A DNA stretch of 64,000 bases from UBA11606 sp965243715 (lineage in GTDB: Bacteria > Actinomycetota > Acidimicrobiia > Acidimicrobiales > Aldehydirespiratoraceae): positions 496,001 to 560,000 of the forward strand of contig CBDEVU010000017.1 in NCBI GenBank assembly GCA_965243715.1, read 5' to 3'. The position numbers and the translations under genes are program-made. Below the pieces are notes generated by a model that saw nothing but the letters and a program-made list of their open reading frames with translations, did not search any database and had not been told where the DNA came from. Shown piece after piece: positions 52,384 through 60,856 of this stretch (position 1 is the first letter of the stretch; every line of letters starts with the position of its first letter).

Positions 52384-53178
52384 TTACTTGTTGACGGTGG
52401 ACATGCCGCCGCTAACCGGGATTACCACGCCGGTCACGTACGACGCCGCTTTCGAGGCGAGATAGATGGCCACCCCGGCCATGTCGTCGGGTTCCCCGAT
52501 ACGACCCATCGGAACATCGTTGACCATTGCCCTCCGCATCTTTTCGTCGTTGAGCGCAAACGCCATCATCTTGGACTCGAAGGGGCCGGGGGCGATCGCG
52601 TTGACGGTGATGTGGTCCTTCGCTAGTTCTTTGGCTAGGTGCCGGGTCAACATGTGTACGGCCGCCTTCGACGACGAGTAGGAGAAGGTGGCTAGCTCCG
52701 GCGGGAATAGCCCATTGACCGAGCCGGTGTTCACGACCCGAGCCGGGTCCTCCGGCGTACCCGCAGCCCGCAGCAACGGAAGCAGTCGTTGGGTGAGGAA
52801 GAACACGCTACGAACGTTGACGTTCATCACTTTGTCCCAACCAGCGGCGGGGAAAGTATCGATGGGCTCGCCCCATGACGCGCCCGCGTTGTTGAACAAG
52901 ATGTCGAGGTGATCCCAGCGTTCACCCACCGCCTCGGCGAGACAGTCGAGGCCCGCATCAGTCGAGAGGTCGGCGGGGACGCCCACGATCGAGCCCTTCT
53001 TTCCCAGCTCCGCCACCGCGGCGTCGACCTGTTCGACTTTGCGGGCCGAGATCACAACCTCACACCCAGCGTCGAGGAGTCCGTCGGCGATCATGTAGCC
53101 AATACCGCGACTACCACCGGTAACTACCGCTCGTTTCCCCTCCAGCCCAAACAAGGACTGCAGTCGGTTCATATTCAT
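52384..53178 (-). CDS. short-chain dehydrogenase/reductase
   Basis: A 264-residue classical SDR. The cofactor site is AVVTGGSRGIGYMIADGL, followed by FNNAGASWGEP, the catalytic Ser in NTGSVNGL, and Tyr-Lys in FSYSSSKAAVHMLT; the end INP-like TVNAIAPGPFESKM and SYVTGVVIPVSGGM complete the fold. It is NADP(H)-type by the Arg after the Gly motif. Substrate unknown; relatives include gluconate 5-dehydrogenase and RhlG-like reductases. Possible starts are Met 1 or Met 3. Confidence 0.88.
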   Translation of the reverse strand: MNMNRLQSLFGLEGKRAVVTGGSRGIGYMIADGLLDAGCEVVISARKVEQVDAAVAELGKKGSIVGVPADLSTDAGLDCLAEAVGERWDHLDILFNNAGASWGEPIDTFPAAGWDKVMNVNVRSVFFLTQRLLPLLRAAGTPEDPARVVNTGSVNGLFPPELATFSYSSSKAAVHMLTRHLAKELAKDHITVNAIAPGPFESKMMAFALNDEKMRRAMVNDVPMGRIGEPDDMAGVAIYLASKAASYVTGVVIPVSGGMSTVNK

Positions 53179-53238
53179 CTGGTGACCCCTGACATTAGCA
53201 AGCCGATCGCCTCCACCGTAGCCTCGGAGCGGGAGAGT

Positions 53239-54297
53239 TCAATTATCGACCGGTTCCCATCGCCAACGCTTGGCCGCGTCGACACCGAAGATGCGAACTT
53301 CATCGCCGTCGGGGGTCGCCACCGCCGCCGAGGGTTCGAAGTCGGCGGATTCGTCACGCCATAACCGAATCCGCGACGAAGCCCGCCCTAGGCCGTAGTG
53401 ATCGACTCCGTGGTGAGATACGAACCCTTCGAGTTGGCCCAACGCTCCTTCGGTATGGAACAACTCGGCCACCACCTCGAGCGCGTACGGAGCGTTAAAG
53501 ACTCCTGGCTTGGCCGACCCCGTCGCCTTGTTGCTCCACGGGTGCGGCGCGGAGTCCGTGCCGTAGAAAAACGACGGATCCCCTGATGTCGCGGCTGCCA
53601 CTAAGGCAATCCGTTCGTCACGCGAGTTGATCACCGGCTTGCAGTAGAGGTCGGGGCGCAGGCCGTTGGCGAGAACGTCGGAACGGTCGCAGGTGAGATG
53701 ATGCGGCGTAATCGAACCGGCCACCCCGCGGCGGGACCGAACGAAGTCGAGGCCGGATCGAGTCGAGATGTGTTCGACGGTGACTTTCAGGGCGGGGATT
53801 GCCTCACACACGGGTGCGAGTTCGGTCTCAAGGAAGGCCGCCTCGCGATCAAATATGTCGATGTCCGGGTCGGTGGACTCGGCATGAACGAGCAGAACGA
53901 TCCCTGCGTCGGCCATGGCCTCAAGGGTCGAGCGATAACCCATAAGCGCCGCGCCACCCTGGTCGGAGTTAGTGGTGGCGCCCGCCGGATAGTACTTCGC
54001 GGCTAGCACGAGTCCCGCGGCATGGCCTGCTAGAAGGTCCGCTGTTTCGAGCGAGTCGTTGAGGTAGAGCGCCATCAACGGGGTGAAATCGCGACGGGCC
54101 GCGGCCCCCGCCGCTTCTAGGATGCGTGCCCGATAGCCCGCGGCCATCGCCGTTGACGTGACTGGCGGAACTAGATTGGGCATCACTAGGGCATGGCGAA
54201 ACGTGCTGGCGGTAAAGGGTGCCACGGTGACCAGCATGTCGTCGTCGCGCAAGTGGACGTGCCAATCGTCGGGTACGTCGATTTCGATCTCGATCAT
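53239..54297 (-). CDS. pyrC: dihydroorotase, E. coli PyrC type
   Basis: A 352-residue dihydroorotase that closes carbamoyl-aspartate to dihydroorotate in pyrimidine synthesis. Near the start is the metal-binding DDWHVHLRDDDML, then ALVMPNLVPPVTS; the carboxylated lysine is in LAAKYYPAGATTNS and later ligands in HAESTD, VEHISTR and FFYGTDSAPH. It is the short single-domain PyrC of the E. coli class. The start overlaps the pyrE stop (ATGA at 54294-54297). Confidence 0.94.
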   Translation of the reverse strand: MIEIEIDVPDDWHVHLRDDDMLVTVAPFTASTFRHALVMPNLVPPVTSTAMAAGYRARILEAAGAAARRDFTPLMALYLNDSLETADLLAGHAAGLVLAAKYYPAGATTNSDQGGAALMGYRSTLEAMADAGIVLLVHAESTDPDIDIFDREAAFLETELAPVCEAIPALKVTVEHISTRSGLDFVRSRRGVAGSITPHHLTCDRSDVLANGLRPDLYCKPVINSRDERIALVAAATSGDPSFFYGTDSAPHPWSNKATGSAKPGVFNAPYALEVVAELFHTEGALGQLEGFVSHHGVDHYGLGRASSRIRLWRDESADFEPSAAVATPDGDEVRIFGVDAAKRWRWEPVDN

Positions 54298-54962
54298 GCG
54301 CCGTACTCGTCGCGGTAAGCAGCAATCTTGGCCAGCATGTCGTCACCGAGAATGACCTGCCCGTCGATTTCTCTACCGTGAAGGTGTTCGACCACTTCGT
54401 CGAGGGTGACGATGGCCCGAGTCGGCATGTCAAACTCGAAAGCTAGTTCCGCCAGCGCCGACCGCGCTGTTGTCCCGCGTTCTTGGCGGTCGACGGAAAC
54501 GATAAGGCCAGCCAATTCGACTGCGGCTACCGAGCGTAGGAACGGGACCGTCTCGCGGACCCCAGTCCCCGCGGTTGTGACGTCTTCGACGATAAGGACA
54601 CGGTCGCCTTCGCCAAGCGGCGCACCGACCAGCGAGCCTCCTTCGCCGTGATCCTTAGCCTCTTTGCGGTTGAAACAAAAACCAACGTCGCGTCCGTGAG
54701 CGGCGAGGGCTATCGAGGTGGCGGCCACGAGCGGGATGCCCTTGTAGGCGGGCCCAAACAGCGTAGTGATAGGGCCAGGCCACTGATCGATGATGGCGGC
54801 GGCGTAAAACTCACCGAGACGGGCGAGTTGTTCTCCTGTACTGTAAAGACCTGTGTTGATGAAGTATGGGGTTCGACGCCCGCTCTTGGTGATGAACTCG
54901 CCGAAGGTCAGCACCTCCGCGCCCACCATGAACTCGATGAACTCCCGCTTGAAATCCTGCAC
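54294..54962 (-). CDS. pyrE: orotate phosphoribosyltransferase
   Basis: A 222-residue PRTase that joins orotate and PRPP. It has FGEFITKSGRRTPYFINTG, LFGPAYKGIPL, the Lys-rich loop FCFNRKEAKDHGEGG and the PRPP-binding VLIVEDVTTAGTGVRE. First gene of a pyrE-pyrC unit; only 18 bases separate its ATG from that of the divergent phosphodiesterase gene. Confidence 0.95.
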   Translation of the reverse strand: MQDFKREFIEFMVGAEVLTFGEFITKSGRRTPYFINTGLYSTGEQLARLGEFYAAAIIDQWPGPITTLFGPAYKGIPLVAATSIALAAHGRDVGFCFNRKEAKDHGEGGSLVGAPLGEGDRVLIVEDVTTAGTGVRETVPFLRSVAAVELAGLIVSVDRQERGTTARSALAELAFEFDMPTRAIVTLDEVVEHLHGREIDGQVILGDDMLAKIAAYRDEYGA

Positions 54963-54980
54963 CGGTCTCCCTTTGTTGCC

Positions 54981-56081
54981 ATGCGAACGGTACTTGTAGT
55001 TCTGGGCCTCGCCGTGTTGGCGTGGCTCGCCGTGGCATGCAGCGGCGGCGCCGATCCCGTCACCTTAGCCGAGCCTACGACAACCACGACCACAACCCCG
55101 GTTTCGTCAACGACTACGACTACCACGTCAACTACAACCACCACTACGACAACAACTCTGTTCCCCGATCCGGCGGTATCAACGGTGCCCGAGTTGCTCG
55201 CCCTCGAACGTCCGGTCATCGCCGGTCACGCCGGGGGCGACCAAAGCTGGCCGCATTCAACGATGTTCGGCTTTCGCGAAGCGGCGCGTGCTGGGGTTGA
55301 CGTGCTCGAGTTGGATGTCCAACTCACCGGCGACGGGGTTCTCGTCGTTCACCACGACGACACCACCGACCGCACCAGCAACTCCAGCGGCGCGGTTCGC
55401 GACCTAACCCTGGCCGAACTCCAAGTCCTCGACAACGCCTACTGGTGGTCCGCGGAATGGTCGAGCCACGATCTCCCCGCCGACGCTTATCTCTACCGCG
55501 GCATTCGTACCGGCGATCTCGAACCTCCCGCTAGCTACACCGCCGACGATTTTCGGGTGGAAACGTTCGCCACTATCGCCGAGACCTTCCCCAACCACAT
55601 CCTCGATATCGAGATCAAGATCCCCGCCGGGGCTAACGGCCAACCCGATGTCGAGTTCGGCATCGCCGGCGCCCAAGTGCTCGCCGACGAGATCGCCCGA
55701 CTTGAACGCACTGACTCGGTCATCGTCGTGTCCTTCGACTCCGATATCATGGCCGCCTTCCGTGGTTTTGCTCCCGACGTGGTTACCAGTCCGGCGACGA
55801 ACGAGATGCTGGCCTGGTTTTTCGGCACCAGCGACTTCACCGCCGCTGACCTGATCGCTCAGGTGCCACCCGACTTCGACGGTATCGAGGTCATGACCCC
55901 CGAAATCGTTGATCGGGTGAAAGCCGCCGGTCTTGAAATCTGGGTGTGGCCCAACGATGTCGCCACACAAGAAACAGCCGAGTACTACGTTGAAGCCGTC
56001 AAACTAGGCGCCGACGGCATCATCGCCGGACGGCCCGCTGTCGCCGTCGATGCCTACCGCGCCGAGGGCTGGCTCCGATGA
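54981..56081 (+). CDS. secreted glycerophosphodiester phosphodiesterase-like protein
   Basis: A 366-residue exported protein: hydrophobic signal (VLVVLGLAVLAWLAVAC, lipobox-like), Thr linker (residues ~38-64), then a GDPD TIM-barrel domain. Seen in the domain: VIAGHAGGDQSWPHSTMFGF, VDVLELDVQLTGDGVLVVHHDD, HILDIEIKIPAG and IVVSFDSDI, ending with GADGIIAGRP. The usual PENT after the first His is PHST here, so one metal-ligand glutamate is replaced. ATG 54981 gives the signal peptide; longer frames run through pyrE. A 42-base stretch of this gene recurs at 57785 as a relic. Confidence 0.86.
   Translation: MRTVLVVLGLAVLAWLAVACSGGADPVTLAEPTTTTTTTPVSSTTTTTTSTTTTTTTTTLFPDPAVSTVPELLALERPVIAGHAGGDQSWPHSTMFGFREAARAGVDVLELDVQLTGDGVLVVHHDDTTDRTSNSSGAVRDLTLAELQVLDNAYWWSAEWSSHDLPADAYLYRGIRTGDLEPPASYTADDFRVETFATIAETFPNHILDIEIKIPAGANGQPDVEFGIAGAQVLADEIARLERTDSVIVVSFDSDIMAAFRGFAPDVVTSPATNEMLAWFFGTSDFTAADLIAQVPPDFDGIEVMTPEIVDRVKAAGLEIWVWPNDVATQETAEYYVEAVKLGADGIIAGRPAVAVDAYRAEGWLR
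55075..55165 (+). repeat. ACN-rich tract encoding the Thr linker of the GDPD-like protein
   Basis: Imperfect ACN codon run (ACAACCACGACC, ACGACTACCACG and similar) comparable to those at 8608 and 43565. Three proteins of the window share this linker style. Confidence 0.8.
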
Positions 56082-56405
56082 TCACAATCGGATAAGTGCG
56101 AAAATTCCGATGCCGATATAGCCAAGGATGAGACCTGCGATTGCCATTCCTCGCCCACCTTGCCGATTGTCAGGTCGATTCAGTTGGTTGAGAGCAACGT
56201 GCCCGAGAATCACCGCCAGAAATGAGCTAACCCCAAAGAACCAGATGATTCCGAGGACCATGGATGCGATGGCTAGGCCGTTTGTTCCCGCTGTCTGAGC
56301 AGGGACGTTCGGCGGTTCGGCAAAGTACGATTTACCGCATTCTGGACAGAAGGTCTTCTCGGTCTCGGTAATCGCTGAACAATGAGAGCAGTGATGTTGA
56401 ACCAT
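56082..56405 (-). CDS. zinc-ribbon/DUF4190 membrane protein, copy A
   Basis: A 107-residue protein with an N-terminal zinc ribbon (HCSHCSAITETEKTFCPECG), a short linker and two hydrophobic segments (GLAIASMVLGIIWFFGV and MAIAGLILGYIGIGIFAL) of the DUF4190 type, with the typical LGHVALNQL between. Function unknown; members are small membrane proteins. It is the first of three paralogues in 2.5 kb. Compared with the others its C-terminus is cut short, and its stop abuts that of the convergent gdpD gene, so the copy looks truncated at the junction. Confidence 0.8.
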   Translation of the reverse strand: MVQHHCSHCSAITETEKTFCPECGKSYFAEPPNVPAQTAGTNGLAIASMVLGIIWFFGVSSFLAVILGHVALNQLNRPDNRQGGRGMAIAGLILGYIGIGIFALIRL

Positions 56406-56600
56406 AAAGCTCGCTTTCTTCCATGGAGGGCAAAGCCCATTGTGGCATTGATACTACTGGATGTCAGCGAATCCCACCCGGTTACCCAGCGAACAGACTC
56501 ACCGCAGGCGCAGGCTGGCAATCTGCGTTCTTCATCCACAACATCGGTGATGAGCAGCGACTCGGGTCCTTCGCCTCCCCCTGCCAAATCAATGCGGCGG
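56093..56600. repeat. repeat unit A of a three-copy mosaic
   Basis: About 510 bases nearly identical to unit B (57275-57783), covering the DUF4190 gene and about 195 bases upstream of it that carry no recognised gene. The conservation of the non-coding part shows recent duplication or gene conversion. Confidence 0.9.
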
Positions 56601-56655
56601 TGAGGACTACTGACGCTTCTTGTTGCGCACGACGACACCGCCGACGGCTCTTTGG

Positions 56656-57111
56656 CTACCGGCCAATGTCTTCGTTCCATAGGGCACTATGAGCGGCAAC
56701 GAACTCAGCCATCATTGCCTTGCAGTCGTCATCATTGGCCACGACCACCTCGACTCCCCGCTCCCGCAGTAGGGACACTCCGCCAGCAAAAGTGTCCCTT
56801 TCGCCGATTACCACTCGGGCGATGCCGTAGAGCAGGGCTGCGCCGGTACACATATCGCACGGTGAGAGCGTGGTGTAGAGAGTGGCCTGCCTATAGGTCG
56901 TAGCGGGAAGCCGACCGGCCCGTTCTAAACAATCCATCTCGGCGTGCAGCACCACGCTTTCTTGCTGGACCCGACGATTATGGCCGCGACCAATGATCTC
57001 GCCGTTGACCATCAAGGCCGATCCAATAGGAATACCGCCCTCACTTCGGCCGGTTCGGGCCTCGGCGATGGCCGCGTCGAGGCCCCGGCGGTCATCGGAT
57101 GAAAGTTCCAT
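56656..57111 (-). CDS. cytosine deaminase, yeast Fcy1-like
   Basis: A 151-residue zinc-dependent deaminase: VVLHAEMDCLERAGRL with the HAE motif, and TLSPCDMCTGAALLYGIARVV with PCxxC. Features specific to the Fcy1 cytosine deaminases are GGIPIGSALMVNG, GRGHNRRVQQ and the last residues WNEDIG. It turns cytosine into uracil, a salvage step. It is inserted between repeat units A and B; just upstream of its start a 23-base relic of the lysR end is found (57114-57136). Confidence 0.85.
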   Translation of the reverse strand: MELSSDDRRGLDAAIAEARTGRSEGGIPIGSALMVNGEIIGRGHNRRVQQESVVLHAEMDCLERAGRLPATTYRQATLYTTLSPCDMCTGAALLYGIARVVIGERDTFAGGVSLLRERGVEVVVANDDDCKAMMAEFVAAHSALWNEDIGR

Positions 57112-57113
57112 TA

Positions 57114-57136
57114 GTCAGGTCGAGTCTACCGTGTTG
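57114..57136. pseudogene. relic of the lysR 3' end
   Basis: Twenty-three bases identical to 58592-58614, which hold the stop and last codons of the lysR gene. No gene remains around it. Confidence 0.75.
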
Positions 57137-57182
57137 GTCGGAAATTGCGAGGTCTAACATTGATGCCGGTGAGGTTAATCAC

Positions 57183-57783
57183 CAAGTCGTGATTGTGTTG
57201 TAGGGAGGGGTTAGGTGCTCCAAGCCTCGCTCCAGTCTACGCTCCAGACTGCGATGAACAGTACAAGCACAAAATATGCAAGAACTGCGATGCCGATATA
57301 GCCAAGGACGAGACCTGCGATTGCCATTCCTCGCCCACCTTGCCGATTGTCAGGTCGATTCAGTTGGTTGAGAGCAACATGCCCGAAAATCACCGCCAGA
57401 ACTGAGCCAACCCAATAGATCCAGATGATTCCGAGGACCATGGATGCGATGGCCAGGCCGTTTGTTCCCGCCGTCTGAGCAGCGACGCTCGGCGGTTCGG
57501 GATAGTACGATTTACCGCATTCTGGACAGAAGGCCTTCTCGGTCTCGGTAATCGCTGAACAATGAGAGCAGTGATGTTGAACCATAAAGCTCGCTTTCTT
57601 CCATGGAGCGCAAAGCCCATCGTGGCATTGATACTACTGGATGTCAGCGAATCCCACCCGGTTACCCAGCGAACAGACTCACCCCAGGCGCAGGCTGGCA
57701 ATCTGCGTTCTTCATCCACAACATCGGTGATGAGCAGCGACTCGGGTCCTTCGCCTCCCCCTCCCAAATCAATGCGGCGGTGA
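57183..57783. repeat. repeat unit B of a three-copy mosaic
   Basis: The part 57275-57783 matches unit A; the part 57183-57585 matches unit C, including the shared 3' flank of the DUF4190 gene (GTGATTGTGTTGTAG and TTAGGTGCTCCA). Confidence 0.85.
57211..57585 (-). CDS. zinc-ribbon/DUF4190 membrane protein, copy B
   Basis: A 124-residue paralogue of copy A, with the same zinc ribbon (HCSHCSAITETEKAFCPECG) and two membrane segments; it has a longer C-terminus with a further hydrophobic stretch (AVLAYFVLVLFIAVW) and ends DWSEAWST. Differences from copies A and C are scattered and mostly conservative, which suggests that the proteins are still under selection. Confidence 0.8.
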   Translation of the reverse strand: MVQHHCSHCSAITETEKAFCPECGKSYYPEPPSVAAQTAGTNGLAIASMVLGIIWIYWVGSVLAVIFGHVALNQLNRPDNRQGGRGMAIAGLVLGYIGIAVLAYFVLVLFIAVWSVDWSEAWST

Positions 57784-57784
57784 G

Positions 57785-57829
57785 CGACATGCTGGCCTGG
57801 TTTTTCGGTACCGGCGAGTTCACCGCCAC
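57785..57829 (+). pseudogene. relic of the gdpD-like gene
   Basis: Very similar to 55803-55844 in the GDPD-like gene and in the same orientation; it would encode DMLAWFFGTGEFTA against EMLAWFFGTSDFTA. Only this ~42-base stretch remains. Confidence 0.8.
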
Positions 57830-57904
57830 CGGCCAGAGTTGGAGCCAGTCTGGGCATGAACAGCACCAGCACTCGGGCGAAGGGCAAGGGTCTCGTTCGC
57901 CAGG

Positions 57905-57979
57905 GTGAGTCGCAGCAACGACACCCGCTCCTCGACCTCTTAGGCGGGGACGTAAACAACGTTGGCGAGTCGAGGGCGT
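57905..57979 (-). pseudogene. relic of the lysR gene
   Basis: About 75 bases nearly identical to 58665-58741 within the lysR gene, same orientation, with a few substitutions. The stretch contains a stop in place of a sense codon and is not translated. Confidence 0.8.
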
Positions 57980-58149
57980 CTAATTCTTGGCTGCCATGGG
58001 TTTTGGGCGTCCTCGATAGACGATCGCACCGCTCGCTAGGCAAGTCTCGACTCGGTGAAAGAAACGAGGACGGCACCGAGGCTCAAATCACAGCAGGGCA
58101 GATCGTTCACTCCCATGCTCGGGAACTCGGCCGGGGGGGGTGCCTACAA

Positions 58150-58580
58150 CTGGCCGATTGGGATTTGTGATTGTGTTGTAGAGAAGGGTTAGGTGCTCCA
58201 GGCTCCGCTCCAGTCTGCGCTGAACACTACAATTATAGCAAATGCAACAAATCCGATGCCGATATAGCCAAGGATGAGACCTGCGATTGCCATTCCTCGC
58301 CCACCTTGCCGATTGTCAGGTTGTTTCAGTTGGTTGAGAGCAACGTGCCCGAAAATCACCGCCAGAAATGAGCCAAGCCCAGAGATCAAGGTGATTCCGA
58401 GGACCATGGATGCGATGGCCAGGCCGTTTGTTCCCGCTTTCTGAGCAGGGACGCTCGGCGGTTCGGCAAAGTACGATTTACCGCATTCTGGACAGAAGGT
58501 CTTGTCGGTCTCGGTAATCGCTGAACAATGAGAGCAGTGATGTTGAACCATAAAGCTCGCTTTCTTCCATGGAGGGCAAA
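58150..58580. repeat. repeat unit C of a three-copy mosaic
   Basis: Contains the third DUF4190 gene and its 3' flank; similarity to units A and B stops right after the gene start (58580), where lysR-flanking sequence begins. Confidence 0.85.
58189..58551 (-). CDS. zinc-ribbon/DUF4190 membrane protein, copy C
   Basis: A 120-residue paralogue with zinc ribbon (HCSHCSAITETDKTFCPECG), LGHVALNQL-like FGHVALNQLKQPDNRQGG and two to three hydrophobic segments, ending SADWSGAWST like copy B. It is next to the lysR gene, and may be the original from which the other copies arose, because lysR relics accompany the copies. Confidence 0.8.
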   Translation of the reverse strand: MVQHHCSHCSAITETDKTFCPECGKSYFAEPPSVPAQKAGTNGLAIASMVLGITLISGLGSFLAVIFGHVALNQLKQPDNRQGGRGMAIAGLILGYIGIGFVAFAIIVVFSADWSGAWST

Positions 58581-58591
58581 GGTCTCGTTCC

Positions 58592-59497
58592 TCAGGTCGA
58601 GTCTACCGTGTTGGACAACTCGGTCACAGCGTGGGCAACGATTGCTCGCGGCTCATCGAGACGGGTGAGTCGCACCAACGACACCCGCGCCTCGACCTCT
58701 TCGGCCGGGACGTAAACAACGTTGGCGAACCGAAGGCGTTGAACACTCGCCGGAACGAGCGCCACCCCATTCCCGGCGGCAACCAAGCCAACAATGGTGG
58801 TGTACTCGGTGGCTTCGATCGCTGGGTCGTAACCGACTCGGTAGCGGGCCAGCAGGGCACGAATCTCCCCATGATGCGATGGTGACACCTCGCGGGAGAA
58901 TCCAACGAACCGGTCGCCGACTAGTTCGGCCAAGCTCACCACTGCCTTCGTCGCCAGGGGATGGTCACCGGGTATTGCCACAACGAGGGGGTTGTAGCCC
59001 AAGATGGCGGAGTCGACCGCGGGACGTACCGGCACAGTCCGAGCAATCCCGATGTCGATCTCGCCATCGACGAGGGCGGTGGCCTGCTCGTCCGAGGACA
59101 TCGTCCGCAACTCCACTCCGATCTCGGGCCACTCAGCACGAAAGTTATGCAAAAAGCGGGGCACGAGATCGAAAGCGGTGGAGTCAATGAAGCCGACGCG
59201 GAGCAGGCCCCGAGCCCCTTCATGGAGTTCGTCGGCCACCCGCGCTACTCCCTCGGCGGAGACGAGAAGGCGGCGAACATGCGGGAGCAAAGCTTCGCCC
59301 GCCGCTGTCAAGGCGACCCGGCGAGTGGTGCGGTCAAACAACGTCAAATCAAGGTCGGTTTCGAGCTGGCGAATCTGCTGGCTCAGCGCCGGCTGGGCCA
59401 TATACAGCCGTTGGGCGGCTCGCCCAAAGTGCAGTTCCTCCGCCACGGCGGTGAAGTATTCAAGACGGCGAGCCACGAGAGGCGTATTCATAGGCAT
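58592..59497 (-). CDS. LysR-family transcriptional regulator
   Basis: A 301-residue regulator with the N-terminal LysR helix-turn-helix: RRLEYFTAVAEELHFGRAAQ, LYMAQPALSQQIRQLE, LFDRTTRRVALTAAG. The rest is the two-lobed effector domain (LLRVGFIDSTAFDLVPRFL). It is divergent from the sarcosine oxidase operon, 63 bases between the starts, and is its likely regulator. Fragments of this gene occur at 57114 and 57905. Confidence 0.92.
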   Translation of the reverse strand: MPMNTPLVARRLEYFTAVAEELHFGRAAQRLYMAQPALSQQIRQLETDLDLTLFDRTTRRVALTAAGEALLPHVRRLLVSAEGVARVADELHEGARGLLRVGFIDSTAFDLVPRFLHNFRAEWPEIGVELRTMSSDEQATALVDGEIDIGIARTVPVRPAVDSAILGYNPLVVAIPGDHPLATKAVVSLAELVGDRFVGFSREVSPSHHGEIRALLARYRVGYDPAIEATEYTTIVGLVAAGNGVALVPASVQRLRFANVVYVPAEEVEARVSLVRLTRLDEPRAIVAHAVTELSNTVDST

Positions 59498-59560
59498 AGC
59501 TTATCAATCATAGCCAGATTAGTACTTCCCTTGCATGATTAGGCGAAGCAAACTTTGCGC
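59498..59560. promoter_or_regulatory. lysR/soxB divergent promoter region
   Basis: AT-rich 63 bases with a candidate LysR box of the T-N11-A type around TTATCAATCATAGCCA (59502-59517). Both promoters must lie here. Confidence 0.5.
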
Positions 59561-60856
59561 ATGGGTAACTACAAAAAACCGGCACGGTACAGTGCCGCTG
59601 GCCTGTTCTTGAGGGGTCTCAAGAAAGAGGCATGGCCTCGGGTGTGGCGTGAACCGGCGTGGAAAGACACCTACGATGTCGTTATCATCGGTGGCGGCAT
59701 CCACGGCCTTGCTACCGCTTACTATCTGGCCAAGAACCACGATATTACTAATGTCGCGGTCGTCGATAAGGCCTATCTCGGCTCGGGTGGTTCCGGTCGC
59801 AACACGGCCATTGTCCGGTCGAACTACCTGACTCCGGAGGGCGTGGCCTTCTACGACCGCTCGCTTGACCTCTACAACACGATGTCGATCGATCTGAACA
59901 TCAATGTGATGTTCTCCGAACGTGGTCACATGACGCTGGCGCACACCGACGGCGCCCTGCGCACCATGAACTGGCGGGCCGAAGTCAACAAACTCCAAGA
60001 CATCGACTCCTCGGTCATCGACCCGGCAGAAGTCAAAAAGCTGGCCCCGAGCCTCGACGTGTCGGGGGATTCACGTTACCCGATCCTGGGGGCGCTCTAC
60101 CATCCGCCGGGCGGAACTATCCGCCACGATGCGGTGGTCTGGGGTTACGCCCGAGCCGCCGACGCGTACGGCGTCGACATGCACCAAAAGACTGAGGTAC
60201 TCGACATTCTCTGCGAGGGTGGTGATCAAGCCGAAGGCAAAGGTGAAGGTGGCAAAGTCGTCGGCGTTCGCACTAACCGCGGCGATATTCACGCTCCTGT
60301 GGTCGTGAACTGCACGGCCGGCTGGGCGTCGCAACTGTCAAACATGGCTGGCGTGCGCCTACCCATCACCACTCACCCGCTGCAGGCGGCGGTCACCGAA
60401 CCGGTGAAAACGTTCCTGCCCACGGTTGTGGTCTCGGGTTCGCTGCACGTCTACGTGAGCCAAACCGACCGCGGCGAGTTGGTCTTTGGCGCTTCCGTCG
60501 ATCCCGTCGCTACCTACGACATGCGCGGCACTCTCGAGTTCACCGAGGAACTCGCCGGCCATGTCCTCGAACTCATGCCGGGCATCTCCAAGATGCGCCT
60601 CCTGCGTCAGTGGGCAGGCCTCTGCGACATGACCCCCGACTACTCACCGGTGATGGGCCCCACCCAAGTCGACGGTTATTTCGTCGACGTGGGATGGGGT
60701 ACCTACGGCTTCAAGGCCGGTCCCGTATCAGGAGAACAAATGGCGATATCGATTGCCAACAACAACTTGCCCGAACTCATTGCTCCGTTCGACCTCAAGC
60801 GCTTCACTGAAGGCGAACTGGTCGGCGAAAAGGGCGCCGCGGCGGTGGGTCACTGA
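59561..60856 (+). CDS. soxB: sarcosine oxidase beta subunit
   Basis: A 431-residue flavoprotein subunit of heterotetrameric sarcosine oxidase, which oxidises sarcosine to glycine and passes the methyl group to tetrahydrofolate. Seen: FAD site DVVIIGGGIHGLATAYYLAK, GSGGSGRNTAIVRSNYLTPE, ALYHPPGGTIRHDAVVWGYA and DVGWGTYGFKAGPVSGEQ, all typical of SoxB. ATG 59561 is preferred; TTG 59555 is possible. Its stop overlaps the soxD start (TGATG). The order soxB-soxD-soxA is the usual one. Confidence 0.94.
   Translation: MGNYKKPARYSAAGLFLRGLKKEAWPRVWREPAWKDTYDVVIIGGGIHGLATAYYLAKNHDITNVAVVDKAYLGSGGSGRNTAIVRSNYLTPEGVAFYDRSLDLYNTMSIDLNINVMFSERGHMTLAHTDGALRTMNWRAEVNKLQDIDSSVIDPAEVKKLAPSLDVSGDSRYPILGALYHPPGGTIRHDAVVWGYARAADAYGVDMHQKTEVLDILCEGGDQAEGKGEGGKVVGVRTNRGDIHAPVVVNCTAGWASQLSNMAGVRLPITTHPLQAAVTEPVKTFLPTVVVSGSLHVYVSQTDRGELVFGASVDPVATYDMRGTLEFTEELAGHVLELMPGISKMRLLRQWAGLCDMTPDYSPVMGPTQVDGYFVDVGWGTYGFKAGPVSGEQMAISIANNNLPELIAPFDLKRFTEGELVGEKGAAAVGH

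Larger units (their letters stand above)
57586..58188. other. gene-free mosaic of duplicated fragments
   Basis: Six hundred bases without a plausible gene. In order: the 195-base non-coding flank shared with unit A, a relic of gdpD (57785-57829), a relic of lysR (57905-57979), unrecognised sequence with a run of eight G (58133-58140), and the start of repeat unit C. Confidence 0.75.

Noticed and set aside
56273..56680. Minus-strand frame of 135 codons overlapping DUF4190 copy A and its flank, with a counterpart near 57390-58076
   Set aside because: It is out of frame with the zinc-ribbon protein and is repeated only because the DNA is duplicated; no domain is visible.
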